From assembly GCA_019352115.1 (NCBI GenBank), contig JABBNW010000015.1:1-36426 (forward strand): a stretch of DNA of 36,426 nt, in the 5' to 3' direction. Positions 8,213-17,948 of this stretch are shown one piece after another. Origin of the DNA: Pseudomonadota bacterium. Its GTDB lineage: Bacteria > Pseudomonadota > Alphaproteobacteria > Acetobacterales > Acetobacteraceae. The position numbers were made by a program, and so were the translations under genes. Below the pieces are notes generated by a model. The model was not told the origin of the DNA. It saw only the letters and a program-made list of their open reading frames with translations, and did not search any database. The first letter of the stretch is position 1. The number at the start of each line of letters is the position of its first letter.

Positions 8213-8347
8213 TCAGGCGGACAGACGCTTACGGCCCTTGGCGCGGCGGTTGGCCAGCACCTTGCGGCCGCCGACGGTGGCCATGCGCGCGCGAAACCCG
8301 TGGCGGCGTTTGCGGACCAGCTTGGAGGGTTGGTAGGTGCGCTTCAC
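8213..8347 (-). CDS. rpmH: 50S ribosomal protein L34
   Basis: This 44-residue basic protein of the large ribosomal subunit is unmistakable: [20 protein letters not shown], then [22 protein letters not shown]. It starts with GTG at 8347, with a GGAG ribosome-binding site eight bases upstream. It is the first gene of the rpmH-rnpA-yidD-yidC-engB operon and has a strong promoter about 100 bp upstream. L34 genes are easily missed because of their size. Confidence 0.97.
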   Translation of the reverse strand: MKRTYQPSKLVRKRRHGFRARMATVGGRKVLANRRAKGRKRLSA

Positions 8348-8443
8348 GCCCGAAACTCCGACTATCGCAACAAAGGGAAATCCCGCGCCTGCGCGGGAGC
8401 GGCCCGGACCGTGCCGGGGCACGGGGGCCAACTCAGGGCGCGG

Positions 8444-8472
8444 CTTATAAGCGCCGCCCGGGACGGGGTCAA
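8444..8472 (-). promoter_or_regulatory. Sigma-70 promoter of the rpmH operon
   Basis: On the minus strand, a -35 box TTGACC (8472-8467) and a -10 box TATAAG (8449-8444) are separated by exactly 17 bp. They stand out in very GC-rich surroundings. The expected start is around 8437, giving a leader of about 90 nt before the rpmH GTG. Confidence 0.75.
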
Positions 8473-8614
8473 CGCCCTCCGCGATCCACGATTCCCGACC
8501 AAGCCGGCGGGCGCGAAGGACGGCGGCCGGCGTGTCGTGTGCCCCGCCGGTTTCGGGGCAGGTCGGCATGCGCCGCATGCAGCCTCCACCTTACATACTG
8601 GCATCGCGGAGTGA

Positions 8615-8643
8615 TTGCCCCGGCGGCGGTGTGGCGCTATCCT
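8615..8643 (+). promoter_or_regulatory. Possible promoter of the dusB-ntr operon
   Basis: TTGCCC (8615-8620) and TATCCT (8638-8643) are 17 bp apart. Transcription would begin about 2-5 bases before the ATG at 8653, implying a nearly leaderless message. The match is modest, and a start further upstream is possible. Confidence 0.35.
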
Positions 8644-8652
8644 GCCCAAATC

Positions 8653-9789
8653 ATGGGCATCTGTCGTTTGCAAACCACAGCCTCGGCCGCCGAGTCCCGC
8701 GGTCCTGCACCGATCCCGCACGCTGGCCCGCCGCCCGGGCCCAAGACGCTCGGCCCCATTACGCTCGGGCCGGGCGTGCGGATCGACACACCGGTCATCC
8801 TCGCCCCGATGTCGGGCGTCACCGACCTGCCGTTTCGCCGTCTCGCCAAGCAGCAGGGCGCCGGCCTGGTGGTCTCGGAGATGATCGCCTCCTGGGCGAT
8901 GATCCGCGAGAACCGCACCACCCTGCGCATGGCCGAGGTCGACGGCGCCGGCGGGCTCAGCGCCGTCCAGCTCGCCGGCTGCGACCCGCAGGCGATGGCC
9001 GAGGCCGCGCGCCTTGCCGTCGATCGCGGCGCCGACCTGATCGACATCAATTTCGGCTGCCCGGTCAAGAAAGTGGCGATGGGCCAGTCCGCCGGCTCCG
9101 CCCTCATGCGCAACGAGGCCGCCGCCGCTGCCATCCTGGAAGCGACCGTGCGCGCCGTGGCGGTGCCCGTCACCCTGAAGATGCGCACCGGCTGGGACCA
9201 CGCGAACCGCAACGCCCCCCGCCTCGCCGCCATCGCCGAGGCCGCCGGCATCCGCATGCTGACGGTGCACGGCCGCACCCGCCAGCAATTCTACACCGGC
9301 ACCGCGGACTGGGATTTCATCGCCGAGGTGAAACAGGCCACAAGCCTGCCCGTCATCGCCAACGGCGATATCCTCACGGAAGACGATGCGGCCGCGGCGC
9401 TCGCCCGCTCCGGCGCGGACGGCGTGATGATCGGTCGCGGCTGCTACGGCCGGCCATGGTTTCCCGCCCAGGTCGCCCACTTCCTGCGCACCGGGGACTA
9501 CCTGCCCGAACCATCGCTCGCGGTGCAGAAATCCATCCTGCTCGCCCATTACGCGGCGATGCAGAGCCATTTCGGCACCGATCCTGGATTGCGGCTCGCG
9601 CGCAAGCACCTCGGCTGGTACTCGCGCGGCCTGCCCGGCTCGGCCGAGTTCCGCGCCACGGTCAACCGCCTCGGCGATCCGGCCGAGGTGCGCGCGTTGA
9701 TCGACATGTTCTACGACCGCCTGATCGAAACCGGCGCAGCGCGCATCCCGCCGGCGCGTGCCGATACCCTGACGGCGGAGGCCGCATGA
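8653..9789 (+). CDS. dusB: tRNA-dihydrouridine synthase DusB (NifR3)
   Basis: The 378-residue flavoenzyme reduces specific uridines in the tRNA D-loop, using FMN and NADPH. The Dus family TIM barrel begins with [18 protein letters not shown]. The conserved [10 protein letters not shown] contains the catalytic Cys136. [26 protein letters not shown] and [14 protein letters not shown] follow in order. The start is set at the ATG at 8653, which gives about 40 residues rich in Pro/Gly/Ala before the barrel. There is no clear ribosome-binding site. It leads the ntr operon and ends 16 bp before ntrB. The nifR3-ntrBC order is the usual one in Alphaproteobacteria such as Rhodobacter and rhizobia. Confidence 0.96.
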   Translation: MGICRLQTTASAAESRGPAPIPHAGPPPGPKTLGPITLGPGVRIDTPVILAPMSGVTDLPFRRLAKQQGAGLVVSEMIASWAMIRENRTTLRMAEVDGAGGLSAVQLAGCDPQAMAEAARLAVDRGADLIDINFGCPVKKVAMGQSAGSALMRNEAAAAAILEATVRAVAVPVTLKMRTGWDHANRNAPRLAAIAEAAGIRMLTVHGRTRQQFYTGTADWDFIAEVKQATSLPVIANGDILTEDDAAAALARSGADGVMIGRGCYGRPWFPAQVAHFLRTGDYLPEPSLAVQKSILLAHYAAMQSHFGTDPGLRLARKHLGWYSRGLPGSAEFRATVNRLGDPAEVRALIDMFYDRLIETGAARIPPARADTLTAEAA

Positions 9790-9805
9790 ACCCGAAGGTC
9801 CACCC

Positions 9806-10948
9806 ATGAGCGGTGCCGTCGCCAGCCGATTGCGGGCCGCCATCAGCCGCGTTCGCGATCGCGCCCCGGCCATGCCCGATCCGGCGGGGCTGCTGAGCGC
9901 GTTGCCGATGCCGATGATCGTGCTCGATGCGGATAATCGCTTCCGCTACGCCAACCACGCGGCCGAGCAGTTCCTCGGCGTCTCCACGGCGCATCTCTCC
10001 CAGATGCGCCTTTCGGACCTCGTGCCGCTCGATAACCCGTTGTTCATGCTGCTGGAGCAGGTCCGCACACACGAGGCGACCGTCTCCGATCACGACCTCA
10101 CCCTCGAAAGCCCGCGCCTGCACAAGCCCGGGATCACCGTGCAAGGCTCGCCGTTGCCGGACGACCCGGGCGGCGTGGTGCTGGTGCTGCAGGACGCTTC
10201 GGCGGCCCGTGCGCTCGATCGGCAGCTGGCCTTCCGCGGGGCCGCCCGCAGCGTCACCGGCATGGCCGCGATCCTGGCGCACGAGGTCAAGAACCCGCTG
10301 TCCGGCATCCGCGGCGCCGCGCAACTGCTGGAGGCCTCCGTCGCCCCCTCCGACCGCGAACTTGCCGTGCTGATCCGCGAGGAAGCCGACCGCATCCGCG
10401 ACCTGGTCGACCGCATGGAGATGTTCAGCGAAAAGCCGATCGTGCGCACGGCGGTGAATATCCACCGGGTGCTGGAACACGTGCGCAAGCTGGCGCAATC
10501 GGGCTTCGCACCGGTCACCCGCTTCCAGGAACTCTACGACCCGTCCCTGCCGCCGGTGTGGGGGAATCGCGACCAGCTCGTGCAGGTGCTGCTCAACCTG
10601 GTGAAGAACGCCGCCGAGGCGGTGGCCGATCAGCCCAATGGCGAAATCGTGCTCGCCACCGGCTTCCAGCATGGCATGCGGCTTGCTGTGCCAGGCTCCA
10701 CCAGCCGGCTCGACCTCCCGCTGTACGCCTCCGTGCGCGACAACGGCCCCGGCATCCCCGAGGACATCCGACCCCATCTGTTCGAACCCTTCGTCACCAC
10801 CAAAGCTGCCGGTAGCGGCCTCGGTCTTGCCCTGGTCGCCAAAATCGTGGGCGACCACGGCGGGCTTATCGAAGTCGACAGCCGGCCGGGGCGCACGGAA
10901 TTCCGCCTCCATCTGCCGGTCATGACCGAGGACGATCCTGCATGCTGA
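9806..10948 (+). CDS. ntrB: Nitrogen regulation sensor histidine kinase NtrB
   Basis: The 380-residue cytoplasmic kinase has no membrane segments. A PAS domain (about 30-135) precedes the HisKA dimerisation helix with the phospho-acceptor His159 in LAHEVKNPL. The ATPase domain shows the N box [12 protein letters not shown] (about 262), the G1 box DNGPGIP (312-318) and the G2 box GSGLGLAL (336-343). In Proteobacteria, NtrB phosphorylates NtrC under nitrogen limitation and is controlled by PII signalling proteins. It starts 16 bp after dusB. Unusually, it is separated from ntrC by 365 bp that contain a giant palindrome. Confidence 0.97.
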   Translation: MSGAVASRLRAAISRVRDRAPAMPDPAGLLSALPMPMIVLDADNRFRYANHAAEQFLGVSTAHLSQMRLSDLVPLDNPLFMLLEQVRTHEATVSDHDLTLESPRLHKPGITVQGSPLPDDPGGVVLVLQDASAARALDRQLAFRGAARSVTGMAAILAHEVKNPLSGIRGAAQLLEASVAPSDRELAVLIREEADRIRDLVDRMEMFSEKPIVRTAVNIHRVLEHVRKLAQSGFAPVTRFQELYDPSLPPVWGNRDQLVQVLLNLVKNAAEAVADQPNGEIVLATGFQHGMRLAVPGSTSRLDLPLYASVRDNGPGIPEDIRPHLFEPFVTTKAAGSGLGLALVAKIVGDHGGLIEVDSRPGRTEFRLHLPVMTEDDPAC

Positions 10949-10972
10949 TGGCGGAGAGGGGGGGCGGGCCAA

Positions 10973-11277
10973 AGGAAGCAAGCAAGGCCAGGGGCTCTGC
11001 CCCTGGACCCCGCCAAGGGCTCGCCCTTGGAACCCTTCCGTTGGTTCCTCGCGTGTGGGGGGTGTCGCGCGTGGGCGTGCGGCGGCGAGGCGGCTGCGGC
11101 GCCGGCAGGGGCAGGGCGCCGATGCGCCCTGCCCCCCTGCCGGCGCCGCAGCCGCCTCGCCGCCGCACGCCCACGCGCGACGCCACCCACACGCGAGGAA
11201 CCCAAACAGTATGGGGTCCAGGGGACGAGTTCCCTGGCGGGGTCCAGGGGCAGAGCCCCTGGCCTTGCTTGCTTCCT
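10973..11277. repeat. Large nested palindrome between ntrB and ntrC
   Basis: The left half (10973 to about 11119) and right half (about 11124 to 11277) are reverse complements over almost their whole length. The outer 39 bp (10973-11011 and 11239-11277) match perfectly. The inner arms of about 75 bp (from TTCCTCGCGTGTG at 11045) differ by only a few bases and one 2-nt indel. The axis is at CGAT near 11121. Smaller hairpins are nested within it: CCAGGGGC-TCT-GCCCCTGG (10988-11006), CCAAGGGC-TC-GCCCTTGG (11013-11030) and CCAGGGGC-AGA-GCCCCTGG (11244-11262). An RNA copy would fold into one very long hairpin inside the ntr message. It contains no recognisable transposase. Confidence 0.93.
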
Positions 11278-11313
11278 GTCGCCCCTCCACCTGTCAGGCA
11301 CCAGGAGCCACGC

Positions 11314-12758
<1,445 letters not shown>

Positions 12759-12762
<4 letters not shown>

Positions 12763-15161
12763 ATCAGGTGCCGCCCCGGGCGGCGCTGGTTTCCACCGCG
12801 CCGCCGCCTGACCCGGCGCCCGCAGGACCGGGGTCTGGCGGGCCAGGGCCCAGCGGACCTGTGCCCGCCGGACCTGTGCCCACCGGACCTGTGCCCACCG
12901 GACCGGGGCCCAGCGGACCGGGCGGACCGGGGCCGGGAACCGAGCCGCCGCGCGAGCCGGTGCGCGCGTGGCCGGGCCATGTTGCCGATTTCCTGCTTGG
13001 CCGCGCGGTCACCATCGGGCTCGTGGTGCTGGCGGTGGCGACGGGGATCGCGACCTTCGTCATCCTCGCCCGCGGCGCGCCCTTTGCGATGCATTCCGGC
13101 ATCGGCGTCGGGTTGGTGTGGGCGAACCTGTCGGTGCTGCTGCTGCTCGGCCTCGTGCTGGCGGGACGGCTGACCCGGGTAGTGACGGAACGCCGGCGCG
13201 GCGCGGCCGGGGCGCGGCTGCACGTGCGGCTGGTGCTGCTGTACAGCGGCGTCGCCGTCGCGCCTTCCATCGTGGTCGCCGGCTTCGCGGTCGCGTTCTT
13301 CCATTTCGGCATCCAGGCCTGGTTCAACGACCCGGTGCGCACCGCGATCACGGAATCGCTCCAGGTCGCGCGCGGCTACCTGGAGGAGCACCGCGACAAC
13401 ATCCGCGCCGTCGCGCTGGAAATGGCCAACGACATCAACCGCTCCGGCCAGTTGCTGGCGATCGACCCGCGCGATTTCGCCCGCGCGCTCGCCGAGCAGA
13501 CCACCTTGCGCGGCCTGACCGAGGCGGTGATCTACGATGCGGCCTCCGAGCAGGTAATGGCCTCGGCCGGGCTGTTCGGCGGCCTCGGCGTCACCCCGCC
13601 GCCGCGCTGGGCGATCTCCCAGGCGCTGCACGGGGACGTGGTGGTGCTGGATTCGGCGCATGGGTCGGGGGTGCGCGCCGTGGTGGCGCTCGATGCCACG
13701 CCGTCGCTCGTGATGATGGTCGGGCGCCCCGTCGATCCGCAGATCCTCCAATACATGCAGCGCACCGAGCGGGCGGTGAACCAGTACAAGCGCCTCGATG
13801 CCAACCGATCGTGGCTGCAGATCGCCTTCGCCTGGATTTTCGCGATGGTGGCGCTGCTGGTGCTGTCGGCGGCGGTGTTGATCGGGCTGGTGATGGCGAA
13901 CCAGATCGCGCGCCCGATCGGCCGGCTGATCCAGGCCGCGGAGCGGGTACGCGGCGGCGACCTTGCCGTGCGGGTGCCGGAAAAGCAGGCCGACGACGAG
14001 ATCGCCGGCCTGTCGCGGGCCTTCAACCGCATGACCGGCCAACTCGCCGCGCAGCGGTCGGAGCTGATGGCGGCCTACCGGCAGATCGACGAGCGGCGGC
14101 GCTTCACCGAGGCGGTGCTGTCGGGCGTGTCGGCCGGGGTGATCGGGCTCGACCCGCAGGGGCGGATCGAGCTGCCGAACCGGATCGCCGACCAGTTGCT
14201 CGGGATCGACCTGCTGGCCGCGACCGGCCAGCGCCTGGCTGGGTTGGTGCCCGAGTTCGCTCCCCTGCTGGCGACCGCGCTCGCTTCCCCCGACCGCCCC
14301 CATGTGGCGGAGGTCGATCTCGGGCCGCCGGCGCGCCGGCGCACCCTGCTCGTGCGCATCGGCGCCGATCTCTCGGGCGAGCGGGCGGAAGGGTTCGTCG
14401 TGACCTTCGACGACATCACCGAATTGCAGGCGGCGCAGCGCAAGGCCGCCTGGGCCGACGTCGCCCGGCGCATCGCCCACGAGATCAAGAACCCGCTCAC
14501 GCCGATCCAGCTTGCCGCCGAACGGCTCAAGCGGCGCTTCGGCCGGGAGATCACATCCGATCCGGAGACATTCGCGCTGTGCGCCGACACGATCGTGCGC
14601 CATGTCGGCGATATCGGCCGCATGGTGGACGAGTTCTCCGCCTTCGCGCGGATGCCGACGCCGGTGATCAAGCCCGAGGACGTGGGGCGCGTGGCGCGTG
14701 AGGCGCTGGTGCTGCAGAAGACCGCCCGGCCGCGGATCGCATGGCAGACCGACATCCCCGAGCAGGGGCCGATGGCGCCGTGCGACCGGCGCATGCTGCG
14801 TCAGGCGCTGTCCAACCTGCTCGCCAACGCCGCCGACGCGGTGGCGATGCGCCCGCGCGATCCGGCGGAGGGTGGCGGGGACGGACGGATTGCGCTCGCG
14901 GTCACGGCGACGGGGGGCGAGGTGCGGCTCGCGGTCACCGACGACGGCGTCGGCCTGCCGCAGGAGGACCGGGCCCGGCTCACCGAGCCCTACGTGACCC
15001 ACAAACCGAAAGGAACCGGCCTCGGTCTCGCGATCGTGAAGAAGATCATGGAAGACCACGGCGGGCGCCTGCTGCTGGAAGACAGGGCGGATGGGCCGGG
15101 CGCGGTGGCGACCCTCATCCTGCCGATCGGGACGGGAGGGAAGACGGCCGATGGCGCATGA
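12759..15161 (+). CDS. ntrY: Membrane sensor histidine kinase NtrY
   Basis: The 800-residue kinase starts with GTG overlapping the ntrC stop (GTGA). Its first 65 residues are a disordered Pro/Gly tract of repeated PxGP units. Membrane helices follow at about 79-103, 107-136 and 147-172, then an extracytoplasmic sensor region and a fourth helix near 355-383. A HAMP domain begins at [15 protein letters not shown] domain comes next, then HisKA with His574 in [11 protein letters not shown], and an ATPase domain with [17 protein letters not shown] and GTGLGLAI. NtrY/NtrX form the second two-component pair of alphaproteobacterial nitrogen (and in some species redox) control. The 3' end overlaps ntrX by 11 bp. 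Confidence 0.96.
12841..12925 (+). repeat. 15-bp tandem repeats in the 5' end of ntrY
   Basis: Units of the form GGACCTGTGCCCACC recur in tandem, with degenerate flanking copies such as GGACCGGGGCCCAGC. They encode [10 protein letters not shown]-type pentapeptides in the cytoplasmic N-terminus of NtrY. Copy number in such tracts tends to vary between strains. Confidence 0.7.
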
Positions 15162-16554
15162 CATCCTGATCGTCGACGACGAACCGGACATCCGCCTGCT
15201 GATCGAGGGCGTGCTGCGCGACGAAGGCTACGAGACCCGTGGCGCCGGCGATTCCGATGCCGCCGTGGCGGCGTTCCGCACCCGCCGGCCGTCGCTCGCG
15301 ATCCTGGACGTGTGGTTGCAGGGCTCGAAGCTGGATGGGCTCGGCATCCTTGCCGCCTTGCAGCGGGAGGAGCCGCAGGTGCCGGTGGTGATGATCTCCG
15401 GCCACGGCACGATCGAGATGGCGGTGCAGGCGATCCAGCAGGGCGCGTACGATTTCATCGAGAAACCGTTCGAATCCGACCGTCTGCTGCTGGTGGTCCG
15501 CCGCGCGCTGGAGGCGGCGGCGCTGGCGCGTGAGAATGCCGAGCTGCGGCTGCGCGCCGGGCCGGAAACCCAGCTCACGGGCACGAGCGCGGTGATGGTC
15601 GCGGTGCGCGCGCAGATCGAGCGGGTGGCGCCGACCGGGTCGCGGGTGCTGATCCATGGCCCCGCCGGCTCCGGCAAGGAAGTCGCGGCGCGCATGATCC
15701 ACGCCCGGTCCCGCCGCGCCGACGGCCCGTTCGTGGCACTGAACTGCGCCACCCTGGCCCCCGCGAGGTTCGAGGAGGAGCTGTTCGGCATCGAGGCCGG
15801 CGCCGATCCCCTCGCGCACCCGCGCCGGGCGGGGGTGCTGGAGCGCGCTCATGGCGGCACCCTGCTGCTCGACGAGGTGTCCGACCTGCCGCCGGAGACC
15901 CAGGGCAAGATCGTGCGGGTGCTGCAGGACCAGGCGTTCGAGCGGCTCGGCGGCTCGGCGCGGGTGCGGGTGGATGTGCGCGTGCTGGCGACGACCAACC
16001 GCGACCTCGCTTCGGAAATCGCGGCCGGGCGGTTCCGGGAGGATCTCTATTACCGGCTGGCCGTCGTGCCGCTGCGCCTGCCCGCCCTGCGCGAGCGGCG
16101 CGAGGACATCCCGGCGCTGGCGCGGCATTTCATGGCGCGCTCGGCGGAGGCGTCCGGAACCATGATGCGCGAGCTGTCGGCGGACGCGATGACGGCGCTG
16201 CAGGCGAACGATTGGCCGGGCAACGTGCGCCAGCTGCGCAACCTGGTCGACTGGCTGCTGATCATGGCGCCCGGCAGCACCGCCGACCCGATCCGCCCCG
16301 ACATGCTGCCGCCGGAGCTTGCGGCCGGCGCGCCGGCGCTGCTCGCCACCGATCCCGGGGCGGACGTGATGGGCCTGCCGCTGCGCGAGGCGCGGGATCT
16401 GTTCGAGAGCAAATACCTGCACGCGCAATTGTTGCGGTTCGGCGGCAACATCAGCCGCACGGCGCAGTTCGTGGGGATGGAACGCAGCGCGCTGCACCGG
16501 AAGCTGAAACAGTTGGGCGTGAACACGGACGAGCGCGAGCGGGTAGGGGGCTGA
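15151..16554 (+). CDS. ntrX: Nitrogen/redox response regulator NtrX
   Basis: The 467-residue partner of NtrY has a receiver domain with Asp53 in AILDVWLQG and Lys in FIEKPFE. An AAA+ domain follows, with Walker A GPAGSGKE (170-177) and Walker B TLLLDEVSDLP. A C-terminal Fis-type helix-turn-helix reads NISRTAQFVGMERSALHRKL. Where NtrC has GAFTGA, this protein reads FGIEAGADPLAHPRRAG, so the sigma-54 contact loop is missing. From memory, this is also the case in other alphaproteobacterial NtrX proteins, which may act without sigma-54. The ATG at 15151 is preceded by GGGAGGGAAG and overlaps ntrY. The hfq gene that often follows ntrX is not present here. Confidence 0.96.
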   Translation: MAHDILIVDDEPDIRLLIEGVLRDEGYETRGAGDSDAAVAAFRTRRPSLAILDVWLQGSKLDGLGILAALQREEPQVPVVMISGHGTIEMAVQAIQQGAYDFIEKPFESDRLLLVVRRALEAAALARENAELRLRAGPETQLTGTSAVMVAVRAQIERVAPTGSRVLIHGPAGSGKEVAARMIHARSRRADGPFVALNCATLAPARFEEELFGIEAGADPLAHPRRAGVLERAHGGTLLLDEVSDLPPETQGKIVRVLQDQAFERLGGSARVRVDVRVLATTNRDLASEIAAGRFREDLYYRLAVVPLRLPALRERREDIPALARHFMARSAEASGTMMRELSADAMTALQANDWPGNVRQLRNLVDWLLIMAPGSTADPIRPDMLPPELAAGAPALLATDPGADVMGLPLREARDLFESKYLHAQLLRFGGNISRTAQFVGMERSALHRKLKQLGVNTDERERVGG

Positions 16555-16623
16555 ACGGCTCCCGGGTCGGGTCCTGCGGCTAGTGTCGGGACACTGGCTC
16601 TTTGTTTTCAGTGGCCTGCTGGT

Positions 16624-16649
16624 CCCTGAAATGGGAAGACATTTCAGGG
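16624..16649. terminator. Terminator hairpin after ntrX
   Basis: CCCTGAAATG (16624-16633) and CATTTCAGGG (16640-16649) form a perfect 10-bp stem around GGAAGA. It lies between the convergent ends of ntrX and the DUF2336 gene and could serve both. A wider inverted pair, TAGTGTC (16581-16587) and GACACTA (16654-16660), encloses it. A second small palindrome, AGTGTC-GG-GACACT, sits at 16582-16595. Confidence 0.6.
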
Positions 16650-16657
16650 GCAGGACA

Positions 16658-17764
16658 CTACGCCGGCGCCAGCATATCCCCCAGCTTGCTGACCAGATAG
16701 TCGAGGTCGTCGGGAGAGAAATCCTCGCATTGCGACAGGATGCGGGCGATGACGCGGGCGCGGTAGCGTTCGAAGTCGCGGTCGCCGCCGTCCAGGGTGG
16801 TGCTGTTCACGGCGTCGATCGCGACCCGGAACACGGCCAGCAGGCTGTCCGGCAGCCCGGCCTTGCGATACAGCGACGCGAGGCCGTTGCCGCCGGCGTC
16901 GTGCACCAGGACCTGGGCATTCTCCGGCGAGACATGCGCGCGCACCGCCAGCGCGGTTTCGAAGAACGCCAGGTCGCCCATGCAGACCGCCCGCAGGATC
17001 AGCGACGTCGTCAGCCGCTGGTTCCGGTGCATCTGGCGGATCAGCGTCTCCAGCTCCTGGCGCCCGGCGCGCGCGCTCAGCCCGAGGATCGCGCGTTCCC
17101 GGCTTTGCAGCATGAGGTCGGCGGCCACCGTCGGCGGCAAGGCATGGTGCGACAGCAGATGCGCGCGCAGTTCCTCCGACACCAGGACAACGAGGCGTTC
17201 GGCAACCGTTATCGGCAGGGTGGCGCGGTGCACCATGCCCGACTGCACCGCCGCGCTGTCGGCGAAGCGGTCCACCGCGCGGTGCAGGCTGGGCTCGGCG
17301 ATCCGGGCGCCCTTGTTGGCGAGCAGGGTGGCGACCGCCTGTTCGCCGGCGGCGGTGATGAGCGCGTCCGAAACCGGCTCCGACACCGCGGAGCGGGCCG
17401 CGATCGCTTGCTGGCGCGACGGGGCGGCTTCCCGCAGGAGGGCGATCAGGTCGTCGTCCGTCAGCGCCGGCGAGGCGGTAAGGATCGGGAGCGCCACCGC
17501 TTCCACGTCCCGCGCCAGCCGCAGCGCGACGTCGCGCGGGAGATGCGCGGCCCGGCGCACGCTTTCCGCCAGGGCCTGGCGGACCGCGGCGGCGACGTCC
17601 TGCGCCATGATCCGGGCGATGTCCTGGGCGATGGCAAGCTCGTCCGGCGTGACCTGCGCGCTTTCGATCTCCTGCGCGATCTTGGTCGCGAGTTCGGCGC
17701 GCACGTCGACCGAGGGTTCCGCCAACAGGCGAGCCAGGTCGGCCTGGGAGAGGGAGGAGGTCAT
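16658..17764 (-). CDS. DUF2336 domain protein
   Basis: The 368-residue protein is almost entirely helical and starts MTSSLSQADLARLLAEPSVDVRAEL. It resembles the DUF2336 family, which is confined largely to Alphaproteobacteria and built of HEAT-like helical repeats. The pattern of short amphipathic helices such as REAAPSRQQAIAARSAVSEP and LPPTVAADLMLQSRERAILG is consistent with this. No catalytic motif, signal peptide or membrane helix is seen; the function is unknown. The ATG at 17764 has only a weak ribosome-binding site. It is divergent from the gamma-glutamyltransferase gene across 184 bp. Confidence 0.85.
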   Translation of the reverse strand: MTSSLSQADLARLLAEPSVDVRAELATKIAQEIESAQVTPDELAIAQDIARIMAQDVAAAVRQALAESVRRAAHLPRDVALRLARDVEAVALPILTASPALTDDDLIALLREAAPSRQQAIAARSAVSEPVSDALITAAGEQAVATLLANKGARIAEPSLHRAVDRFADSAAVQSGMVHRATLPITVAERLVVLVSEELRAHLLSHHALPPTVAADLMLQSRERAILGLSARAGRQELETLIRQMHRNQRLTTSLILRAVCMGDLAFFETALAVRAHVSPENAQVLVHDAGGNGLASLYRKAGLPDSLLAVFRVAIDAVNSTTLDGGDRDFERYRARVIARILSQCEDFSPDDLDYLVSKLGDMLAPA

Positions 17765-17948
17765 GGGTGCAATCGCATCGCCTGCTTGCCGACGCCCAGA
17801 GTGGGCGCCGGAAGTTGAGAGGTGGTTAATGCCGCCGGCCTGACCGATCTGCCGGGCCGGTTGGCCGGCCCGGTTGGCCTGTGCGGGGATTTGCCGCATT
17901 CTCGGCCGTCCGTTCGCGCGCCCCCTCGTTTCCGTTGTTGGAGCTGTC

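Larger units (their letters stand above)
8348..8652. other. Divergent control region between rpmH and dusB
   Basis: About 305 bp lie between the two divergent operons. It holds the rpmH promoter (8444-8472), a possible dusB promoter (8615-8643), and a GC-rich hairpin TCCCGCG-CCTG-CGCGGGA (8380-8397) that would lie in the rpmH leader. No coding region is supported here. Confidence 0.6.

Noticed and set aside
5595-8336. 913-residue plus-strand open frame opposite yidC, yidD, rnpA and rpmH
   Set aside because: It is antisense to four well-recognised genes and has no domain.
10942-11313. In-frame N-terminal extension of NtrC through the palindrome
   Set aside because: The frame is open, but the residues are low-complexity Arg/Gly/Pro from palindromic DNA. 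The receiver domain begins normally at the ATG at 11314, which has a good CAGGAG site.
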